Of a DNA stretch of 64,000 bases, positions 10,324 through 19,219 are shown one piece after another; position 1 is the first letter of the stretch, and every line of letters begins with the position of its first letter. This DNA is from Pseudomonadota bacterium (GTDB taxonomy: Bacteria > Desulfobacterota > Binatia > Binatales > Binataceae). The notes beneath the pieces are model-generated. The model was not told the DNA's origin. It saw only the letters and a program-made list of their open reading frames with translations, and did not search any database. A program made the position numbers and the translations under genes. The DNA is taken from the NCBI GenBank assembly GCA_021324885.1, contig JAJPIF010000004.1:124001-188000 (forward strand), written 5' to 3'.

Positions 10324-12054
10324 ATGGCGCACACTTTGATCGCTCCCCATGGCGGCACTCTCGTCAGTCTGATCGCGGGACCGGAGCGGGCCGGTGAGTT
10401 AAAAGCGGCCTCGAAGGATTGGCCCTCGTGGGACCTGACGCCCCGCCAGCTTTGCGACCTCGAGCTGCTGGGCAATGGAGGGTTTTCGCCGCTGCGCGGT
10501 TTTCTGACGCGACCCGATTACGATTCAGTCTGCGCGCGGATGCGCCTGGCTGACGGCACGCTGTGGCCGATGCCAATCACTCTGGACGTCACCGAAGAGG
10601 TCGCCGGCAAGCTGCGCCAGGGCGGCATGCTGGCGCTGCGCGACCCTGAAGGCGTGATGCTGGCCGCCTTGCATGTCGAAGACGTCTGGAAACCCGATCT
10701 TGGCGCCGAGGCGCAGTCGGTGTTCGGCACGCTGAATCCCGAACATCCCGGGGTGGCGCATCTGCTCCAGCGCAGCCATCCCTGTTACGTCGGCGGCCGT
10801 TTGGAAGTTATCGAACTGCCTATCCATTACGATTATCGCGCCCTGCGCCTGACACCCGCGGAATTGCGCGCCGAGTTTCTGCGGCTGGGATGGCGCCGGA
10901 TTGTCGCGTTTCAGACCCGCAATCCGATGCATCGGGCCCATCAGGAATTGACTCTGCGGGCGGCCAAGAGCGTGGAAGCCAATCTGCTGATCCAGCCCGT
11001 GGTCGGGATGACCAAGCCGGGCGATGTCGATCATTACACGCGGGTGCGCTGCTACCAGGCCTTGTTGCCGCATTATCCGCACGGCACCGTGAAGCTTGCG
11101 CTACTGCCGCTGGCGATGCGCATGGGCGGTCCGCGCGAGGCCGTCTGGCACGCCCTCATCCGCAAGAACTACGGCTGCACTCACTTCATTATCGGGCGCG
11201 ATCATGCCGGTCCCGGCAGGGATTCCACCGGCAAGCCGTTCTACGGTCCCTACGACGCCCAGGAACTGCTGCTCAAGCATCAGGACGAGATCGGGGTCGG
11301 TGTCGTCCCGTTCCGCATGATGGTTTACATCGAGGAACTCGACACTTTCGTGCCCGAGGATGAAATTCCCAAGGGCATGCGCGAGTTGAACATCTCGGGT
11401 ACGGAATTGCGCCGCCGCCTCAACGAAGGGCGGGAAATTCCCCATTGGTTCACCTTTCCCGAAGTGGCCAGGGAATTGAAACGCAGCTACCCGCCGCGCC
11501 ATCGCCAGGGTTTCACCGTTTTTTTCACCGGCTTATCGGGTTCGGGCAAATCCACGATCGCCAACGCCCTGCTGGTTAAATTATTGGAGATTGGCGGGCG
11601 GCCGGTAACGTTGCTGGACGGCGACCTGGTTCGCAAGAACCTTTCCTCCGAACTGGGCTTTTCCAAGGAGCATCGCGACATCAATATCCGCCGCATCGGT
11701 TTCGTGGCTTCCGAAATCAGCAAAAACGGCGGCATCGCCATCTGCGCCCCGATCGCCCCCTACGACAGCGTGCGCAAAGAGGTCCGCGCGATGGTCGAGC
11801 AGGGCGGAGGCTTCGTGCTTGTGCATATCGCAACGCCGCTGGAGGTGTGCGAAGCGCGCGACCGCAAGGGCCTTTACGCCAAGGCGCGCGCCGGAATCGT
11901 CAAAGAGTTCACCGGCATTTCCGATCCATACGAGCAGCCGGCAGATGCCGAACTGGTGATCGACACCACCGAATTGAGTCCGGAAGAGGCAGCGCAACAG
12001 ATCATTCTCCACCTGGAGCGCGAGGGTTATATCGGGGCCGAATCGCAGGCATAA
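10324..12054 (+). CDS. sat-cysC: Bifunctional sulfate adenylyltransferase / adenylylsulfate kinase
   Basis: Activates sulfate to APS and then phosphorylates it to PAPS. Residues 1 to about 390 are a single-chain ATP sulfurylase with the nucleotide-binding motifs QTRNPMHRAH (around 197) and GRDHAGPGRDS. Residues about 397-576 are APS kinase with the P-loop GLSGSGKS (403-410), LDGDLVRKNL and CAPIAPYDSVRKEVR. The order sulfurylase then kinase is the known bacterial fusion. The product supplies sulfate reduction for cysteine or sulfation reactions; no reductase or sulfotransferase is nearby. Only four bases separate its stop from that of the convergent cupin gene. Confidence 0.96.
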   Translation: MAHTLIAPHGGTLVSLIAGPERAGELKAASKDWPSWDLTPRQLCDLELLGNGGFSPLRGFLTRPDYDSVCARMRLADGTLWPMPITLDVTEEVAGKLRQGGMLALRDPEGVMLAALHVEDVWKPDLGAEAQSVFGTLNPEHPGVAHLLQRSHPCYVGGRLEVIELPIHYDYRALRLTPAELRAEFLRLGWRRIVAFQTRNPMHRAHQELTLRAAKSVEANLLIQPVVGMTKPGDVDHYTRVRCYQALLPHYPHGTVKLALLPLAMRMGGPREAVWHALIRKNYGCTHFIIGRDHAGPGRDSTGKPFYGPYDAQELLLKHQDEIGVGVVPFRMMVYIEELDTFVPEDEIPKGMRELNISGTELRRRLNEGREIPHWFTFPEVARELKRSYPPRHRQGFTVFFTGLSGSGKSTIANALLVKLLEIGGRPVTLLDGDLVRKNLSSELGFSKEHRDINIRRIGFVASEISKNGGIAICAPIAPYDSVRKEVRAMVEQGGGFVLVHIATPLEVCEARDRKGLYAKARAGIVKEFTGISDPYEQPADAELVIDTTELSPEEAAQQIILHLEREGYIGAESQA

Positions 12055-12058
12055 GCGA

Positions 12059-12511
12059 TCACTGCAGGCTGATCATCACTGCAAGCATGCGCGCCGGCCG
12101 CGGGCCGTGATTGCGCCATCGATGGTTCGTCGCACGCTGCACGACGCAGTCCCCGGCGTGCAAATCGACTTTCCCTTCGTCCAGTTCAAGTGTGATGTCG
12201 CCGTCGAGGATGAACACATAATCGACCGTGTTGGTGGTGTGCCATCCGTGTTCGTCGACTCCCTCCACCACCGGCGCCGCCTGGGCGCGGCGCGCCGTTG
12301 AGTCCGGCGCAAGCTCAACGATGCGCCAGCGCGTGCCCTTTGCCGGCGGCATCAGCGTCGGTTTGATCTGCGGCGGATCGAATCCGAGCGGCCGGTCAGC
12401 ACTGGTTGCCCAGACTTCGGTGCACCATGACTCGGGCGCCGGTCCGTCGCTGGCGACAACAGATCTGCCTTCATCATTGACTGCGGTTACCACTCGCCTG
12501 AAATTGCTCAT
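12059..12511 (-). CDS. Cupin-domain protein
   Basis: A 150-residue single-cupin protein. The C-terminal half shows the cupin beta-barrel motifs HTTNTVDYVFILDGDITLELDEG and LHAGDCVVQRATNHRWRN, with His and Glu residues placed to bind a metal. Proteins of this kind are often small-molecule isomerases, dioxygenases or sensors; the substrate is not evident. I start it at the ATG at 12511, which overlaps the end of the upstream glycosyltransferase gene by 38 bases, suggesting translational coupling. Confidence 0.8.
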   Translation of the reverse strand: MSNFRRVVTAVNDEGRSVVASDGPAPESWCTEVWATSADRPLGFDPPQIKPTLMPPAKGTRWRIVELAPDSTARRAQAAPVVEGVDEHGWHTTNTVDYVFILDGDITLELDEGKVDLHAGDCVVQRATNHRWRNHGPRPARMLAVMISLQ

Positions 12512-13403
12512 AGCGTCTTCCTGCTTCTTCCTGCCCGCTACCTGGCGGAAGTCGTTGATTCGGGTGCAGAGCGTCCAGCATGCCCAGGGCGGTTGCAAAA
12601 CGGCGATCCTCCCTGGCGATACGTGCCACCGGCGCCCGTAGCATCCGTGCCAATCCCAGCCGCAACCCGCTGTAAGCCAGTGAGGTGTACACTTTCCCAC
12701 GGCTGTGACGCTGATGCACCATCCGGCAGCGCCCGCGCTCGCGCGCGATCCGAACAAAGCGGGCACGATCGGCACGCGCCGGATCGACTTCATGGTACAC
12801 CAGCGCGCCGGGACAGTAGCCAATCCGCAGTCCCGCGGCGCGGATGCGGGCAGATATTTCGGTGTCCTCCTCGTGACCGCCCGCGCCGGGACCCAGCCGT
12901 TCATCGAACAGCCCGATGGTGGAGAACACGTTGGAGCGAAAGGCCATGTTCGCGCCCAGTACGCCGTCAACCTCGCATACGTGCGGGCCGTGATCCACGA
13001 TCGGCAAATCCATATAGGGCCAGTTCTCGCCGGCCGTTGCTGCCGGGTCCTGAGCCGGCAGCACCTTGCCTTTCATGGCGGAGAATTCGGGATGATCGCT
13101 AAAAAACCTTTCCACGGCGGCGAGGTAGTCCGGTGCGACAATAAGATCGTCGTCCACCAGAACGATAATTTCGCCGAGCGCATGGGCGATTGCGCGATTC
13201 TGAACGCGGCACTTGCCGGGCGCGGGATCGTGGAGATGGCAGGCGACAAGAATATCGCCAGGAATAGGCGAAGGCTGCGGCGTGCCATTGTCGGCGATTA
13301 AGATTTCGTGGCAGCCCGGCACAATTTGGCGCGTCAGGCTGCGCAGCAACTCGCCGAGCTGCGGCGCGCGGTCGTGCGTCGCAATTATGACTGAGATCTT
13401 CAA
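12474..13403 (-). CDS. Family 2 glycosyltransferase
   Basis: A 309-residue GT-A fold enzyme. The opening ISVIIATHDRAPQLGELLRSL, the metal/nucleotide motif VLVDDDL and the later ED in GHEEDTEISARIR are all typical of GT2 transferases. The DXD-like motif and the ED acid are both present, so it should be active. It follows the thiolase-like and DUF35 genes on the same strand after a 57-base gap and overlaps the cupin gene. The acceptor is unknown, and nothing nearby points to a specific polysaccharide. Confidence 0.88.
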   Translation of the reverse strand: MKISVIIATHDRAPQLGELLRSLTRQIVPGCHEILIADNGTPQPSPIPGDILVACHLHDPAPGKCRVQNRAIAHALGEIIVLVDDDLIVAPDYLAAVERFFSDHPEFSAMKGKVLPAQDPAATAGENWPYMDLPIVDHGPHVCEVDGVLGANMAFRSNVFSTIGLFDERLGPGAGGHEEDTEISARIRAAGLRIGYCPGALVYHEVDPARADRARFVRIARERGRCRMVHQRHSRGKVYTSLAYSGLRLGLARMLRAPVARIAREDRRFATALGMLDALHPNQRLPPGSGQEEAGRRYEQFQASGNRSQ

Positions 13404-13460
13404 CTGCGGCTCGCGCCCGCTCCACTATATTCCAAGCCCCGCCACCCCGCCAGTTAATGC

Positions 13461-13877
13461 TTACAGAGGCTTGAACTTCGGCAACTTCACTCCCGCTTCG
13501 TGCTCTTCGAACACGACCTGCACGGGCATGTCGATTCGAATATCCTCATTGCCGATCTCCACCAGGTTGGTCACGAGGATCAAGCTCGGGTCTTCATCGA
13601 GCCGCACCTGGGCAACGTTGTAGGGCACGCGGCTGACCGCCGCCGGATGGACCGGATGAGTAACGATGGTGTAGGAGTAAACTTTACCTCGTCCGCTTAC
13701 TTTGACCCATTCGCGCTTGAGCGAATTGCAAAACGGGCACATCGGTTGGGGAAGCCAGCGGAATTTCCCGCAAGCCGCGCAGCGCTGCATCAGCAATTCG
13801 CCGCGGTTGCATCCGTCCCAGAACTCCTTCGCGTCGAAGTCCGGAATCGGACTGGGGAAATTGGGTGTCTCGGCCAT
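13461..13877 (-). CDS. DUF35 (rubredoxin-like zinc ribbon plus OB-fold) acyl-CoA-associated protein
   Basis: A 138-residue protein with a four-Cys zinc ribbon (Cys33, Cys36, Cys47, Cys50) followed by an OB-fold (residues about 58-135). DUF35 proteins partner thiolase-like enzymes: well-known examples are the HMG-CoA synthase helper in archaea and the ChsH2 C-terminal domain that activates Ltp2 in steroid side-chain degradation. It lies 21 bases downstream of a thiolase-like gene on the same strand, which is exactly that arrangement. I infer a two-subunit acyl-CoA enzyme. Confidence 0.9.
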   Translation of the reverse strand: MAETPNFPSPIPDFDAKEFWDGCNRGELLMQRCAACGKFRWLPQPMCPFCNSLKREWVKVSGRGKVYSYTIVTHPVHPAAVSRVPYNVAQVRLDEDPSLILVTNLVEIGNEDIRIDMPVQVVFEEHEAGVKLPKFKPL

Positions 13878-13898
13878 GAATGTTCCTCCTGGGTTGCG

Positions 13899-15062
13899 CT
13901 AACGATGCAGGATCATCGCGGTGGTCGGGACCGCGTTGCCTGAGGCGACCAGCGCAATTTGGGCGTCCTCCACCTGGTTGATCGCCTCCCCGCGCAACTG
14001 GCGCACTGCCTCGATCGTGTTTTGCATGCCGTGAATGTAGCCCTCGGACAGATTGCCGCCGCTGGTGTTGAATGGCAGGGAACCGCTGGGCCACAGCAGG
14101 CGCCCGTCGGAGACGAATGGACCGCCTTCTCCCCTTTTGCAAAACCCAAGTTCCTCGAAGGCCATCAGCACCAGCGGGGTAAAGTGGTCATAAATAAAAC
14201 AGACGTCGATATCCTTATGCGCGACGCCGGCGCGGCCGAACAACTCCTGCGCCACCACGCTGGACTCGGATTGCGGATGTTCCAGGAATTTGACCATCGT
14301 CTGCGTGTTGCGATCGGTGGCGCCGAACGCTCCAGCCATGATGTAGACGGGCTTGTGACGCAAATCCCGCGCGCGCTCAGCGCTGGTGATTATGACCGCC
14401 GCACCGCCGTCGGTCTCCAGGCAGCAGTCGTGCAGCCGCAGCGGATCGGCGATCATGCGCGAACTCTGATGATCCTCGATGGTGAGCGGACGCCCACGCA
14501 TCACGGCGTTGGGATTGGTTTGCGCATGAGTCCGGCAGGTAACAGCGATGGCGCCGAAATGCTCGCTCTTCGTGCCATAAAGATGCATGTGGCGGCGCGC
14601 GCTCAAAGCCACGGCCTGTGCCGGACTGAACAATCCGTAGGGCTCGACGTACCCCCTTGCTCCGGGCGCTCCCTGGCGCACAACCGCAAGTCCGAATCGA
14701 TTGGTGCCGCGTCCCGAGCGCTCGTTCATGGCGCGGAAGGCGACCACGCAATTCGCCATCCCGGTCGCCACCGCCATCGCGCCCAGCAGCACCGACCCCA
14801 CCGGTCCGCCACCCCCGCCCCAGGGCGCGTCGGCGAAAAAGCGCAATGAGCGGATGCCAAGATTGGCCGCCAGATGGACGTGATCGTTGTTGTCCATGCT
14901 GTATTTGGCGATTCCGTCGATGTCCGAGGGCTTGAGCCCGGCATCGGCAACAGCGTTGCAGATCGCCTCGGCCGCCAGCGTCATCTCGCTGCGTCCGGAA
15001 TCCCTGGAATATTCGGTATGACCGACGCCGACGATCGCGGTTTTGTCTTTCAGTGTTTCCAT
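13899..15062 (-). CDS. Thiolase-like (Ltp/SCP2-thiolase type) protein lacking the usual nucleophilic Cys
   Basis: A 387-residue thiolase-fold protein starting METLKDKTAIVGVGHTEYSRDSG, with GGRREL-like SAP signals absent. In true thiolases the loop after the first half carries a catalytic Cys. Here the matching segment reads APWGGGGGPVGSVLLGAMAVA, with no Cys. The C-terminal half keeps YDHFTPLVLMAFEELGFC and NTSGGNLSEGYIHG, typical of lipid-transfer-protein-type thiolases. Together with the adjacent DUF35 gene this looks like an Ltp2-ChsH2-type aldolase pair, which cleaves beta-hydroxyacyl-CoA by retro-aldol reaction. The ATG at 15062 has a good SD (GGAAGG) and fits the family start. Confidence 0.85.
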   Translation of the reverse strand: METLKDKTAIVGVGHTEYSRDSGRSEMTLAAEAICNAVADAGLKPSDIDGIAKYSMDNNDHVHLAANLGIRSLRFFADAPWGGGGGPVGSVLLGAMAVATGMANCVVAFRAMNERSGRGTNRFGLAVVRQGAPGARGYVEPYGLFSPAQAVALSARRHMHLYGTKSEHFGAIAVTCRTHAQTNPNAVMRGRPLTIEDHQSSRMIADPLRLHDCCLETDGGAAVIITSAERARDLRHKPVYIMAGAFGATDRNTQTMVKFLEHPQSESSVVAQELFGRAGVAHKDIDVCFIYDHFTPLVLMAFEELGFCKRGEGGPFVSDGRLLWPSGSLPFNTSGGNLSEGYIHGMQNTIEAVRQLRGEAINQVEDAQIALVASGNAVPTTAMILHR

Positions 15063-15239
15063 TTGCCTTCCATAATGCCGGAACGTGCCTGATGACACAG
15101 TGAGCCGGCTCATGCTGATCGGTTTTGTTGCACACCAGGGGCATCGGCGTCGAGTCCCGTGCAAACCCTCCGATGGCGGTGGGCGGCAGCAGCTGTCAAA
15201 CTGGATGAAACGCGCCGCAATCCATATTACGGAGCTTCC

Positions 15240-16042
15240 ATGGAAACCAAAGAACTCGGCAATAGCGGAGTGATGGTGCCGGAAATCGGTATTGGTGTAT
15301 GGCGCTATCGGGGCGTGTCGAGCCGCTGCGCCGCGCTATCGAACTGGGGGCGAACCTGATCGACACGGCCGAAGTCTATGGCACCGAAGACGTAGTTGGT
15401 CAGGCCCTCCACGGTATTCGGGATCGGGTATTTGTCGCCACCAAGGTCTCAGGCTCAAATCTGCGTTACGACGATGTGTTGCGGGCGGCGGACGCAAGCC
15501 TGCGCCGTCTCCAAACCGGCGTTATCGATCTATATCAGATCCATTGGCCAAACTCAGCCATCCCGATCGCCGAAACCATGCGCGCGATGGAGACACTGGT
15601 CGACCGCGGGCTGGTGCGACGAATCGGCGTGAGCAATTTTTCTCTGCCGGAATTGCGCGAAGCACGGGCCGCGCTGAGCAAATATCCGATCGTCTCCAAC
15701 CAGGTGCTCTACAACCTCAACCGCCGCGAGATCGAGGACGATCTGCTGCCCTATTGCGTTGAGCATCGGATAACGATCATCGCCTACACGCCGCTGGATG
15801 ACGGACGGCTGGCGGTGTTACCGCGGGTGCGGATGAATCGAAAGACGCTGGTGCTCGGGCGGATCGCGAAAGAGACCGGAAAAACGCCGGCCCAGGTGGC
15901 GCTTAACTGGTGCACCTCGCGGCCCAACGTGATCGCAATTCCGAAATCCAACCGCTCTGCGCGCGTAGTCGAAAACTGCGGCGCATCGGGATGGCGTCTC
16001 AGCGAGCATCAGATCCAGGCACTCGACGCCGCATTCGCCTGA
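15240..16042 (+). pseudogene. Aldo/keto reductase with an internal frameshift
   Basis: The N terminus METKELGNSGVMVPEIGIGV lies in one frame and GRVEPLRRAIELGANLIDTA in another. The two halves join into a normal aldo/keto reductase of about 267 residues if one base is restored near 15310-15316, in GGGGCGTG. The rest carries the NADPH-reductase hallmarks: DTAEVYG with the catalytic Tyr, ATKVSG with the Lys, and QIHWPNS with the His. The remainder of the frame is undamaged, so this is either a recent mutation or a sequencing error. A GGAG precedes the ATG. It reads divergently from the thiolase-like gene. Confidence 0.85.
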
Positions 16043-16102
16043 GCGCATGCGTTTTAGGGCGCATAGCAAGGCCTTGGGAGCTCTGGCACAATGACCTGAC
16101 CG

Positions 16103-17764
16103 ATGAAGGAAATTATCAGTGAGCTGCTTACGGCTGCGCTGGAGCGGGCGCGGGCGGCCGGACAGCTTAAGTCCCCAACGCCCGCATTCACGGTCGAAGC
16201 GCCGCGCGACCCCCGGCATGGCGACGGCGCCACCAACGTCGCAATGATACTGGCGCGGCCCGAAGGCAAGCCGCCGCGAGCGATCGCGGAAATAATCAAG
16301 GGCAATTTCCAGGGGGGCGAGGAGGTGGCCGAGGTGACCATCGCAGGGCCCGGCTTTATCAATTTCCGGATGACGGCGGGCTTCTGGCATCGCCGTTTGG
16401 TGCAGGCCGCGCGCCAGGGCGATCGTTTCTGGTATCCGCAATTTGGCTGCGGCCGGCGCGTCAATGTCGAATTTCTTTCCGCCAATCCGACCGGACCGCT
16501 GACCGTGGGCCACGGGCGTAACGCCGTTTTGGGCGATACGATCGCCAAGCTGCATCAGGCAACCGGTTTCAATGTCGTCCGCGAATATTACTTCAACAAC
16601 GGCGGGCGGCAGATGCGGATGCTGGCGGAATCGGTGCGGGTGCGCTATCTGCAGGAACTCGGGATTGCGGCGCAGTTGCCCCCCGACGGCTATCAGGGCG
16701 AGTACATTCGTGAAATCGCCCACAACCTGGTTTTGCGCAACGGCGATCGGCTGGTCGAAGGCGCCTCAGAGGAGCTGTTCAAGGCGGCGGCCGAGCAGGC
16801 GATCTTCGCGGATATCCGCCACACTTGCGAGCGGCTGTCGATCCATTTCGACGTTTACACCAATGAACTCGATCTGATTCGCAGCGGCAAGGTTGACGCG
16901 GTAATCGAAGCATTGCGCGAGCGCAATCTGATCGCCGAATACGACGGCGCCATCTGGCTGCGCGGCGAACCGTTGGGGCTGGACAAGGATCGTGTGCTGA
17001 TCCGGTCCGGACCCGACCGCGAGCCGACCTACCGCACCCCCGACATCGCTTACCATATCGAGAAGCTGGCGCGGGGATTCGATCTGATCGTGGATGTCTT
17101 CGGCGCCGACCATATCGCCGAGCACGAGGGCGTGATCGCAGCGGTGCGCGCGCTGGGCCACGACACCAGCCCGATCCGCGCCATCATCTACCAGTTCGTA
17201 ACCCTGACCCGCGGCGGCGAAAAGGTGAAGATGTCCACCCGCAAGGCCACTTACGTCACGCTCGATGAGCTGATCGACGACGTCGGCGCCGACGTAGTGC
17301 GATTTTTCTTTCTGTTCCGCAAAAGCGACACGCATTTGGATTTCGATATCGATCTGGCCAAGCGGCAGGCGCCGGAAAATCCGGTGTATTACGTGCAATA
17401 CGCGCACGCCCGGCTCGCCAGCGTGTTTCGCGAGGCCGAAAAAGCCGGTCTGGACATTCCTGACGGGGAAAAAGTCGACTTGGGTCTCCTGTCCCAAGAG
17501 GAATTGTCGCTGTCGCGCAAGCTGCTGGAGTTGCCCGATATCGTCAGGGGCAGCGTCGAGGACCTGGAACCCCACCGGATTCCGTTCTATCTGCTCGAAT
17601 TGGCTGGAGATTTCCATCGCTATTACAACAAGCCCTCCAACCGCATAGTCGATCCATCCGATCCGGCAAGGAGCCAGGCGCGGCTTTTTCTGGCCGGGCT
17701 GATTAAGAACGCGGTCGCCAGCGGACTGCATCTGCTGGGCGTCACGGCGCCCGAGCGCATGTGA
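16103..17764 (+). CDS. argS: Arginyl-tRNA synthetase
   Basis: Charges tRNA-Arg with arginine in the cytoplasm. The 553 residues contain the N-terminal Add1 domain. The class I signature follows, VEFLSANPTGPLTVGHGR, where VGHG replaces HIGH as in ArgS, then the KMSK-equivalent KMSTR (376-380) and the C-terminal DALR anticodon domain with YYVQYAHARLASV. All expected elements are present and the length is normal. It starts 60 bases after the aldo/keto reductase. Confidence 0.97.
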   Translation: MKEIISELLTAALERARAAGQLKSPTPAFTVEAPRDPRHGDGATNVAMILARPEGKPPRAIAEIIKGNFQGGEEVAEVTIAGPGFINFRMTAGFWHRRLVQAARQGDRFWYPQFGCGRRVNVEFLSANPTGPLTVGHGRNAVLGDTIAKLHQATGFNVVREYYFNNGGRQMRMLAESVRVRYLQELGIAAQLPPDGYQGEYIREIAHNLVLRNGDRLVEGASEELFKAAAEQAIFADIRHTCERLSIHFDVYTNELDLIRSGKVDAVIEALRERNLIAEYDGAIWLRGEPLGLDKDRVLIRSGPDREPTYRTPDIAYHIEKLARGFDLIVDVFGADHIAEHEGVIAAVRALGHDTSPIRAIIYQFVTLTRGGEKVKMSTRKATYVTLDELIDDVGADVVRFFFLFRKSDTHLDFDIDLAKRQAPENPVYYVQYAHARLASVFREAEKAGLDIPDGEKVDLGLLSQEELSLSRKLLELPDIVRGSVEDLEPHRIPFYLLELAGDFHRYYNKPSNRIVDPSDPARSQARLFLAGLIKNAVASGLHLLGVTAPERM

Positions 17765-17935
17765 ATTGATCGAAGCGCGCGTGCGATGGAAGAATGACGT
17801 GGACGCAGAATTTGAGCTATATTGAGGGCAACGCGCCGCAATTTTGATGCAGCTCTGCGCCGGAACGCAATCGTTTTCTGCAATTCGTGCCCTGCGCGCG
17901 GAAACGATGGTAGATTAAGGGGAAGTAGGTAGACG

Positions 17936-18772
17936 ATGCGGTTCGAAATCGGTCCTGGCGGAATTTTCATCATCCTGCTGGGCCTGGCGGGGTTGTCCGG
18001 AGGAGTTTTTGGGTTGGGATTGGTCGCCGGACACGAGCTGGCAGGTCCGGAACCCGGCTCACAGCCCGTCGCCGAGGCTTACCCGCTGCCTCAGGCCGCT
18101 GCGGCGGCGCAACCGTCCGGGGCCTCACCCGCTGCTTCGCTTCCTGCCGCTTCGGCCCCAGTCGCTTCAACCGGTAATGTTCCCGCCGCCCCTGCGGTGG
18201 AAAGCGCCGGCGTCACACCCGATACCGCACCAGTTAATCCTGCGACGGCCCCGGCGGCCGCCGCCTCAAGATCGCGTGCCGAAGCTCCAATAGCGCGGGC
18301 CCCGACTCGAAGGACGGCCGAAGCGAGAAACGTGGTGGCCTCGCGTACAAGGCCTCTGGCAGCCATGGCGCCGTCGGAATCGGATGAGGCACTCTCGACC
18401 GGATCCGCTGTCGCTCCGCCGGCAACGCGTTCAGCGCGAACCGAGCCTGCCGCCTCTGATATGGAGGAAGGAGACGAGCCGGAAACCGCCGCGCCCGCAC
18501 CCGTGCAGCCAGCGCGTCGCCGCATGGCCGCTGTTAATCCGTCCACGCCGCGCGCCACGTCCGGACCTTACAGCGTGCAGATCGACGCCATGATGGACTG
18601 GCAGGGCGCGCAGCAGATGGCGCAGAAAATCAGGGCCAAGGGTTTTCAGCCTTATATCGTTCCGACTTATGTCGACGGCAAGACCTGGTATCGGCTGCGG
18701 GTTGGACATTACGCGACTCCCGAACAGGCCCAGGCTGCCGAAAGCCGCCTGCATCAGGACTTCAACCAGTAA
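17936..18772 (+). CDS. SPOR-domain membrane protein
   Basis: A 278-residue protein. Residues about 8-30 form one transmembrane helix after a short cytoplasmic N terminus. Residues 35-200 are a long Ala/Pro/Ser-rich periplasmic linker. Residues about 203-278 are a SPOR domain (GPYSVQIDAM, then WYRLRVGHYATPEQAQAAESRL). SPOR domains bind denuded peptidoglycan glycan strands at the division septum, so a role in division or envelope maintenance is likely. It follows argS after 171 bases, an arrangement I recall from several Deltaproteobacteria-like genomes. Confidence 0.88.
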   Translation: MRFEIGPGGIFIILLGLAGLSGGVFGLGLVAGHELAGPEPGSQPVAEAYPLPQAAAAAQPSGASPAASLPAASAPVASTGNVPAAPAVESAGVTPDTAPVNPATAPAAAASRSRAEAPIARAPTRRTAEARNVVASRTRPLAAMAPSESDEALSTGSAVAPPATRSARTEPAASDMEEGDEPETAAPAPVQPARRRMAAVNPSTPRATSGPYSVQIDAMMDWQGAQQMAQKIRAKGFQPYIVPTYVDGKTWYRLRVGHYATPEQAQAAESRLHQDFNQ

Positions 18773-18822
18773 GTCCTGATCACTGATCTTCGGCTGGGTG
18801 GCGCCAGGCTTGGTTCGAAATC

Positions 18823-19206
18823 TCATCTGGTGAGGTCGGCGATTCTGGTGAGGTCGGTATAGACGCGCAGGCGCGTGATCTTGTTGTGCGGAATTTCCCA
18901 GATCATGCATGCGTCGTTTTCATAATTCCGTCCATTAAACGCCCGTGCGCGATGGGTCGCCTCGGCAATTACCGTGTTGCCCACTTCATAGAAATGATGG
19001 AACTCGGCTTGCTGGCCGTCAGGAAACAGGCTTTCGCGGGCGACGGCGGCGCGGATGGCGTCCTTCCCGTGCCATGGATTTTTGAAATTGCCGGCCGGAT
19101 ACCAGATCATATCGTCCGTCACGCACTCGCATAACTCGTCGATATCGCGACGCATCCACGCCAGCCACATCCGACGCGCCAGTTGAGTTCGTTCTCCGGG
19201 CTTCAT
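18823..19206 (-). CDS. SnoaL/NTF2-like fold protein
   Basis: A 127-residue protein with the NTF2-like cone fold: the N-terminal helices RRMWLAWMRRDIDELCECV, the DDMIWYPAG strand, GKDAIRAAV, and the late sheet VIAEATHRARAFNGRNYENDACMIWEI. This fold includes polyketide cyclases, steroid isomerases and epoxide hydrolases, so the exact reaction cannot be named. Its start lies 13 bases downstream of the amidohydrolase stop on the same strand, so the two are probably cotranscribed and act on the same compound class. Confidence 0.78.
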   Translation of the reverse strand: MKPGERTQLARRMWLAWMRRDIDELCECVTDDMIWYPAGNFKNPWHGKDAIRAAVARESLFPDGQQAEFHHFYEVGNTVIAEATHRARAFNGRNYENDACMIWEIPHNKITRLRVYTDLTRIADLTR

Positions 19207-19219
19207 CCGCTCGTCCTAA

